A stretch of 5,710 nucleotides of DNA from Burkholderiaceae bacterium (GTDB lineage Bacteria; Pseudomonadota; Gammaproteobacteria; Burkholderiales; Burkholderiaceae): positions 1-5,710 of the forward strand of contig JALORV010000210.1 of assembly GCA_025458735.1 (NCBI GenBank), in the 5' to 3' direction. The notes beneath the pieces are model-generated. The model was not told the DNA's origin and did no database searches. It saw nothing but the letters and a program-made list of their open reading frames with translations. Made by a program: the position numbers and the translations under genes. Of this stretch, positions 1 to 5,710 are shown in pieces (within the stretch, counting starts at the first letter, position 1; the number at the start of each line of letters is the position of its first letter).

Positions 1-1
1 C

Positions 2-274
2 GCAGGCCCGGTGCCCCGCGTGTACATTGCCTCCGGCGCCGCGCTGCCGGCTGAACCGCCCCCGGGCAAGGTGATCCACCTGCCGGCGACGCAGCTGGTC
101 AACGACGACGGCAGCGTCAAGGCCGCGGCCGAGCTGTGGACGGCGATCTCGAAGGCCGGCGTGCCGCGCCATGCGCAGCTGGTGTTCGTGGCCGACGATG
201 TCGGCGAGGCCGCGATGAACTTCTATGTGTTTCGGCTGATGGGCTATACGAACCTGCGCGTTCTGCTGCGCTGA
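2..274 (+). CDS. Rhodanese-like domain protein, C-terminal part (5' end outside window)
   Basis: The frame is open from the left edge to a TGA at 272-274, so this is the 3' end of a longer gene. A GTG at 11 could serve as a start, but it would begin inside a domain and I do not favour it. The visible 90 residues follow the second half of a rhodanese fold: an acidic DDGS turn, a helix with ELWTAISKAGV, a hydrophobic strand (QLVFVA), a loop with GEAA, and a final helix-strand with LMGYTNLRVLL. In active sulfurtransferases the Cys lies three residues before the loop Gly; here that position is Asp (codon 194-196), so this domain is probably not a thiosulfate:cyanide sulfurtransferase. Asp at this site is known in inactive rhodanese domains, including the non-catalytic halves of tandem proteins. 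The protein ends right after the last strand, without the usual Gly-Ser-Trp tail. It lies 13 bases upstream of the kinase and may be co-transcribed. Function unknown. Confidence 0.7.
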   Translation, partial: AGPVPRVYIASGAALPAEPPPGKVIHLPATQLVNDDGSVKAAAELWTAISKAGVPRHAQLVFVADDVGEAAMNFYVFRLMGYTNLRVLLR

Positions 275-287
275 CCAGGCAACGTCG

Positions 288-1331
288 ATGAAAATGCCAA
301 CCCAGGCACTTTCGATGGAGCTCCCGCCAGCCGAAGCAGCGCCGACGGGCGTGCGGAGAACGTTCGGCCTGCAACGCATCGCGATCATGCTGTTGATCGC
401 TGTGCCGATTGCGCTGCTGATCAGCATCGAGTCAGAGACCCGCTTCCCGACGTGGCTCGTGCGCAGCCTCATCGTCGGCAGCGGCGCGCTGCTGGCCTTC
501 GGGATCGCAGAGTCGTGGCCGCGGCGGCTGCCACGCTGGCTTGGGCGCTGGGTGTTCCAGCTGCTCGCCCTGGCGGTCGCGATTCCGCTTTCAGCCTACG
601 TCGCCTACTGGATCACGGTCGGCGGGCCGCCCGCGTTCATGGCCAACCCGAAGCGCTTCGTCGGCTTCGGTCAGCTGTCGCTTGCTGGCATCTTCTTCGG
701 AGCCTGGGTGGCGCTGGGAGCGATGATCCGTCAACGCGAAGCTCAGGCACACGCGCTGTCGCTGGCGTTCGAACGCGAGCGCCGCGAACTCGAGCGCCAG
801 GCCGTCGAAGCGCGCACGCAGCTGCTGCGTTCGCAGATCCAGCCGCACTTCCTGTTCAACACGCTGGCGAACGTCCAGGCGCTGGTCGAGGCCGGCTCGC
901 CACACGCACCGCAGGTGCTGGCGAGCCTGATCGCCTACCTGAAGGCTGCCGTGCCGCAGCTCGACGAGACCGTCAGCACGCTCGGGCGCGAGGTCGAACT
1001 GGCAACCGTCGATCCTTCGGTGCTGTCGCTCCGCTGTCCGCCGACCACGCTGCTGACGCTGGTGGAAAACGCCGTGCGGCACGGCATCGATCCGGCCGAG
1101 GACGGCGGCGACATCGACGTTGCGGTGAGGCGCGACGGCGGCGACGTGCTGATCCGCGTCGAGGACAGCGGCGTCGGGCCGGGCGTCTCGGACGCCGGCT
1201 CCGGCACCGGACTGAAGGCACTGCGCGAGCGGCTCGTGCTCGCCTTCGGCAGTGCTGCCGTGCTGCGCCTGTTCGAGCGCCAGCCGCACGGGTTCACGGC
1301 CGAGGTGCAGTTTCCGGCGCAGGCGGGGTGA
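288..1331 (+). CDS. LytS/AlgZ-type sensor histidine kinase (inner membrane)
   Basis: A 347-residue kinase expected to autophosphorylate on His and pass the phosphate to the regulator encoded next. Four hydrophobic segments (about residues 31-47, 57-74, 88-110 and 126-147) with only short loops form the N-terminal half, so any signal is probably sensed within or at the membrane. A charged coiled helix (about 148-180) leads into the His_kinase motif QIQPHFLFN, with phospho-acceptor His187. The ATPase domain shows the N box LVENAVRHG (258-266), the G1 box DSGVG (293-297) and the G2 region GSGTGL (304-309). Between LGREVEL (232-238) and VDPSVLSLRCPP (241-252) the protein is about 20 residues shorter than relatives, lacking the usual AYL...MR..DRL block; the frame is kept. 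ATG 288 is chosen because AGG at 277-279 is a weak ribosome site at suitable spacing; ATG at 294 or 315 is possible. The stop is one base from the regulator start, indicating translational coupling. Family call firm; signal and targets unknown. Confidence 0.93.
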   Translation: MKMPTQALSMELPPAEAAPTGVRRTFGLQRIAIMLLIAVPIALLISIESETRFPTWLVRSLIVGSGALLAFGIAESWPRRLPRWLGRWVFQLLALAVAIPLSAYVAYWITVGGPPAFMANPKRFVGFGQLSLAGIFFGAWVALGAMIRQREAQAHALSLAFERERRELERQAVEARTQLLRSQIQPHFLFNTLANVQALVEAGSPHAPQVLASLIAYLKAAVPQLDETVSTLGREVELATVDPSVLSLRCPPTTLLTLVENAVRHGIDPAEDGGDIDVAVRRDGGDVLIRVEDSGVGPGVSDAGSGTGLKALRERLVLAFGSAAVLRLFERQPHGFTAEVQFPAQAG

Positions 1332-1332
1332 G

Positions 1333-2118
1333 ATGGGCGACGGACCCTCAGCCCTGATCGCCGACGACGAGCCGATGCTGCGCGAGGCGATGGCGCGGCT
1401 GCTGGCAGAACTCTGGCCGGACCTGCGCATCGTCGCGCAGGCGCGCAACGGACGCGAGGCGATCGCACTGTTCGAACAGCATCGACCCGAGGTCTGCTTC
1501 CTCGACGTGCAGATGCCGGGGCAGACCGGCATCGAGGCCGCGCGCGTGATCGGCACCCGGGCGCACCTCGTGTTCGTCACCGCGTTCGACCAGTACGCGG
1601 TGGAGGCCTTTGCGCGCGGCGCGCTCGATTACCTGGTCAAGCCGGTTGAACGCGAGCGCCTGCGGGAAACCGTCGAGCGGCTCAGGGAGCGGCTGCGCAA
1701 TGTGCAGCCGCCGCCGGCCGCGACGGATGAGCTGATCCGCGAACTCGCCGCACGGCTCGCGCAGGCTCCACGCGAGGCGCGGCTTCGGTGGCTGCGCGCC
1801 GGCAGCGGCCAGGCGACACGGCTCATTCCGGTGGAGGAGATCGACTTCCTGCGCGCCGACGAGAAGTACACGCTGGTGGGCTGGCGCGGCGACGGCACGC
1901 GGCCCGGCGAAGCCCTGGTGCGCACGCCGCTGAAGGAACTTGCGGGCCAGCTCGACCCGGATCAGTTCGTGCAGGTGCACCGTTCGGTGATCGTCAACCT
2001 CGGGTCGGTGAGCCACGTCACGCGCGGCCTCAACGAAACCGCGACCATCCACCTGAAGGGCCGCCCCGAAACATTGCCCGTGAGCCGCGCCTTCGTGCAC
2101 CTGTTCCGGCAGATGTAG
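1333..2118 (+). CDS. LytTR-family response regulator (LytR/AlgR type)
   Basis: A 261-residue cytoplasmic DNA-binding regulator, the presumed partner of the kinase one base upstream. The receiver domain (about 6-120) has the acidic pair Asp11-Asp12, phospho-acceptor Asp58 in FLDVQMPG, Thr83 in FVTAFDQYAV and Lys103 in DYLVKPVE, so all key receiver residues are present. A linker with PPPAA (127-131) and a short helix joins it to a LytTR domain (about 150-261), recognised by IDFLRADEKYT, RTPLKEL, the FVQVHRSVIVNL segment and the final LPVSRAF. LytTR proteins bind DNA through a beta-rich fold, not a helix-turn-helix. The frame is open upstream to an ATG at 1252, but that would overlap the kinase by 80 bases and add a Cys/Arg-rich stretch. 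ATG 1333, next to a purine-rich AGGCGG sequence and directly before the receiver, is much better. No target operator is identifiable. The layout resembles AlgZ-AlgR, but the sequence does not justify that name. Confidence 0.95.
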   Translation: MGDGPSALIADDEPMLREAMARLLAELWPDLRIVAQARNGREAIALFEQHRPEVCFLDVQMPGQTGIEAARVIGTRAHLVFVTAFDQYAVEAFARGALDYLVKPVERERLRETVERLRERLRNVQPPPAATDELIRELAARLAQAPREARLRWLRAGSGQATRLIPVEEIDFLRADEKYTLVGWRGDGTRPGEALVRTPLKELAGQLDPDQFVQVHRSVIVNLGSVSHVTRGLNETATIHLKGRPETLPVSRAFVHLFRQM

Positions 2119-2172
2119 CCGCGGCGCGCGGCGCGCACGAAGCCGACGGCGCCGGGCATGGCGGCAGCGCGC

Positions 2173-2187
2173 TGCTACGCTCGGCGC

Positions 2188-2188
<1 letters not shown>
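2173..2188 (+). promoter_or_regulatory. Candidate extended -10 promoter for a leaderless helicase mRNA
   Basis: TGCTACGCT at 2173-2181 fits an extended -10 element (TGn then TAnnnT). Six bases follow before the A of ATG 2188, the distance at which transcription usually starts, so the mRNA may begin at the start codon. No Shine-Dalgarno sequence precedes this ATG, which agrees with a leaderless transcript. No good -35 hexamer is seen about 17 bases upstream. Inference from motif and spacing only. Confidence 0.4.
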
Positions 2189-3909
<1,721 letters not shown>

Positions 3910-3930
3910 GGTCGCTCGCCTGCCGCAATC

Positions 3931-3951
3931 GGCGCTGGCACCTGCCGCGCC
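3931..3951. terminator. GC-rich hairpin between convergent genes, possible bidirectional terminator
   Basis: GGCGC (3931-3935), a bulged T, GGC (3937-3939), loop ACCT, then GCC (3944-3946) and GCGCC (3947-3951) can pair as an eight base-pair stem. It lies in the 66-base gap between the helicase stop and the stop of the minus-strand gene, where termination is expected for both. No T run follows on either strand, so this is not a classical intrinsic terminator. A second short stem (CGGCGC 3971-3976 with GCGCCG 3982-3987) overlaps the minus-strand stop. In such GC-rich DNA short stems occur by chance. Confidence 0.3.
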
Positions 3952-3975
3952 GCGCGTCCAGCAACCGCGTCGGCG

Positions 3976-5710
3976 CTAACGGCGCCGCTGCAGTCCGGCG
4001 ACGATCCTGTCGCAGCGCGCGCGATCGCGCGGCTCGGCGCGGCCCGGCAGCCCGCACCACTGCAGCAGCAGGGACTGCAGCGCGTCGGCGCCGCCCGCCC
4101 CGCCCTTCAGGCGGTCGCGCAGCTGCTTGACCTGCACCGCCAGTCGCTGCGCCTGCAGGTCCGGCGGTGTGTCCAGTCCGAGGCTCATTTCCAGTTCGAG
4201 CAGCGTGTCGCGGCGGGCGGCGGCGCTGCGCTCGATCAGTCCGGCGTGGTCGTAGCGGGCGTCGGCATCGGCCAGCGCGTCGAGCGCCGTATCGCGGCGC
4301 GCGGCGAGCCTGCGCTCCCACGCGGCCGGCAAAGACGGCAGCGCCGACCAGCGCTCGCGCACCGACTCCGCCACCTCCAGCTCGGCTTCCTGCGCGGCAT
4401 GGTCGGTCGGCTTCGGCCGCGCGGCCCTGCCCCCGCCGCGCCTGCTCGAACTGCGCGCGCGTGGCCCGGAAACGCGCCTCCAGCGGAGCCGGCGCCGGGC
4501 CGTGTTCGGCCACCGCCTGCTGCCACCGTTCCTGCAGTTCATGGCGCGCAGCGCGGGCGGCTGTCTCGTCAGTGCCGGCGGCCGACTCGGCGGCATGCGC
4601 GAGCTGCTCGAGCTCTGCGACGATCGTCTCGTAAACGCGACGCTGCCCGGTGCGGCGCTGGTCTTCGGCCTTGCGCGTGCTCGTGCGGGCCTCGAACACC
4701 GCATTGCAGGCAAGGCGGAAGCGGTCCCACAGCGCGCGCTCGTCACGCTGCGGCAGGACGATCGCCTTCGCGTTCGTCTGCCAGCGCGCCTGCAGTTCCT
4801 TCACGCGCGACGGCGTGTCGCGCTCGGCGGCCTGCGACGCGAGCCCCTCGGCCTCCGCAATCAGCGCCACGCGCTGCGCCTTGGCCTCGGCACGCGCCGT
4901 GTTGAGCTCCGCGTGCAGGGGGGCCAGCGCGGCCTTCAGGCGTGCCTCGAGCTTCTTCCAGACACCCGGATCGACACTGCCCAGCGACTTGTCGCGCCAG
5001 GCAGCTTCGGTGTCGCGCAGCCAGCGTTCGAGCGCACGCCAGTCGCGCGGCTCAGTGAGCAGCGTCGGCGCATGGGCCGCCGCGGCGGCGATGAACTCCT
5101 CGCGCTGCTGGCGCGATTGCTTGTGCAGCGCCGCCTGCTCGGCGAAGTGCCGCGCCGCCGGGGCGTAGGCGCGCTCGCAGGCGCCGTCGAAGCGCTCCCA
5201 CAGCGCCTTCGGCACGCCGGCATGCTGCTCGTCGAGCTTCTTCCACTCCGCGCGCAGCTGCTGCACCTCACGCGCCAGCTTCAACGGCGCCAGCGCCTGT
5301 GCCAGCAGGGCCTCGGCGCGCTCGGCAAGCTGCACGCGCGCGGTCTGCTGTCCGAAGTGCTCCCAGCGTTCGAGCTCGACGAGTTGCTGCACGACGCGAC
5401 TGAGTCGCTGCACGCTCGGCTTCGGCAACTGGCCGGCCGACACCTTCAGAGCGCGTGCGCGGTCGGCAGCGGCGCGGGCCGGCTGCAACTGGCCCGCCGC
5501 CAGCGCCTGCTCGGCCTCGTGCAGGGCACTGTGCAGTTCGAGCCGGGCCGCAGTCTGCTCCTGCTGGCTGGCGCGGATCACCGCCAGCCGGCGCTGCTCG
5601 ATCACCAGCAAGGCGGCCTCGAAACGTCGTGACAGCGCCGGTGTGCGCGCCACCCGGTCGAGCGCCTGCCAGCGCGCCGGCAGCTGTGCATCGTCGATCG
5701 GGGTGCCGGT
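3976..5710 (-). CDS. DUF349 repeat protein, 5' end outside window, reading frame broken near 4430
   Basis: The minus-strand frame enters from the right edge with no start in view; a GTG at 5653 is in frame, but DUF349-like sequence (PARWQALDR) already lies before it. The protein is Ala/Arg/Glu/Leu-rich and almost wholly helical, with no signal peptide or membrane segment seen. DUF349-type units recur, each with a Trp in an LxxxW context, then a helix with WxRF or a related pattern: LRAEWKKL (about 5245), AAWRDKSL, LQARWQTN followed by LWDRFRLACNAVF (about 4680-4795), and LQERWQQA followed by EARFRATRAQF (about 4430-4537). Near the C run at 4430-4434 the homologous-looking sequence moves to another frame, continuing as HAAQEAELEV, VRERWSALP and LLELEMSLGL to the TAG at 3976-3978. 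Removing one base there gives 577 visible residues. Unrepaired, the upstream frame runs on to 3863 through Arg/Gly/Ala-rich sequence, overlapping the helicase end. The biochemical role of DUF349 proteins is not established. It may be a pseudogene or carry a one-base sequence error. Confidence 0.8.
4430..4434 (-). other. Probable frameshift site (five-C run) in the DUF349 gene
   Basis: On the coding strand this is a run of five G. Upstream of it the frame giving RFRATRAQFEQARRG has clear DUF349 character; downstream that frame becomes Arg/Gly/Ala-rich and featureless. The neighbouring frame (one base on) gives HAAQEAELEVAESVRERW, a helical sequence of the same style that runs to a stop 66 bases from the helicase end. 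One extra G in the run, or a two-base loss nearby, explains the change. The exact base is not fixed: anywhere in about 4400-4440 would fit. Confidence 0.7.

Noticed and set aside
359..368. LytTR/AlgR-like site AACGTTCGGC
   Set aside because: It fits a loose LytTR consensus but lies inside the kinase coding sequence with no paired copy; a chance match is likely.
1252..1332. N-terminal extension of the response regulator from an upstream ATG
   Set aside because: The 27 extra residues are Cys/Arg/Ser-rich, overlap the kinase coding sequence and precede a receiver domain that starts normally from ATG 1333.
452..1357. A 301-codon plus-strand frame overlapping the kinase
   Set aside because: Arg/Ala-rich out-of-frame shadow; the kinase frame carries every expected catalytic motif.
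1979..1988. AlgR-like sequence ACCGTTCGGT within the regulator gene
   Set aside because: These bases encode the conserved His-Arg-Ser of the LytTR domain, so the protein sequence explains them.
2119..2131. Short CCGCG/CGCGG stem after the regulator stop as a terminator
   Set aside because: Five base pairs with a three-base loop in alternating GC sequence and no T tract; indistinguishable from background.
4502..5632. A 376-codon open frame on the plus strand opposite the DUF349 gene
   Set aside because: Arg/Leu/Gly-rich shadow of the minus-strand coding frame; the minus strand shows repeated DUF349-type motifs while this strand shows none.

Overview
This is a compact, very GC-rich stretch (G or C at most third codon positions) from what looks like a proteobacterial chromosome. 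The LytS/LytTR two-component pair, the CsdA/DeaD-type helicase and the large DUF349 protein together suggest a gammaproteobacterium near Xanthomonadales or Nevskiales. That placement is inference: no rRNA or species-level marker is present. I see no mobile element, CRISPR array, tRNA or other RNA gene. No stretch longer than about 70 bases lacks a gene.

Layout. The left edge holds the 3' end of a rhodanese-fold gene on the plus strand, with Asp where the catalytic Cys would be. After 13 bases comes a tightly packed pair: a LytS/AlgZ-type membrane histidine kinase (288-1331) and a LytTR-type response regulator (1333-2118), separated by one base. These three genes probably form one transcription unit, with kinase and regulator acting as a signalling pair. 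After a 69-base gap with a candidate extended -10 promoter placed for a leaderless start, a complete DEAD-box RNA helicase follows (2188-3909). A 66-base gap with a GC-rich hairpin separates it from a convergent minus-strand gene for a multi-repeat DUF349 protein (3976 to beyond the right edge).

Most of the window is ordinary. Two things stand out. First, the DUF349 gene changes reading frame at a run of five C (4430-4434), so its C-terminal part is in another frame: a real disruption or a sequence error. Second, the kinase seems to lack about 20 residues between its phospho-acceptor helix region and its ATPase domain, where relatives carry a conserved helix; the deletion is in frame. I found no convincing new multi-gene system.
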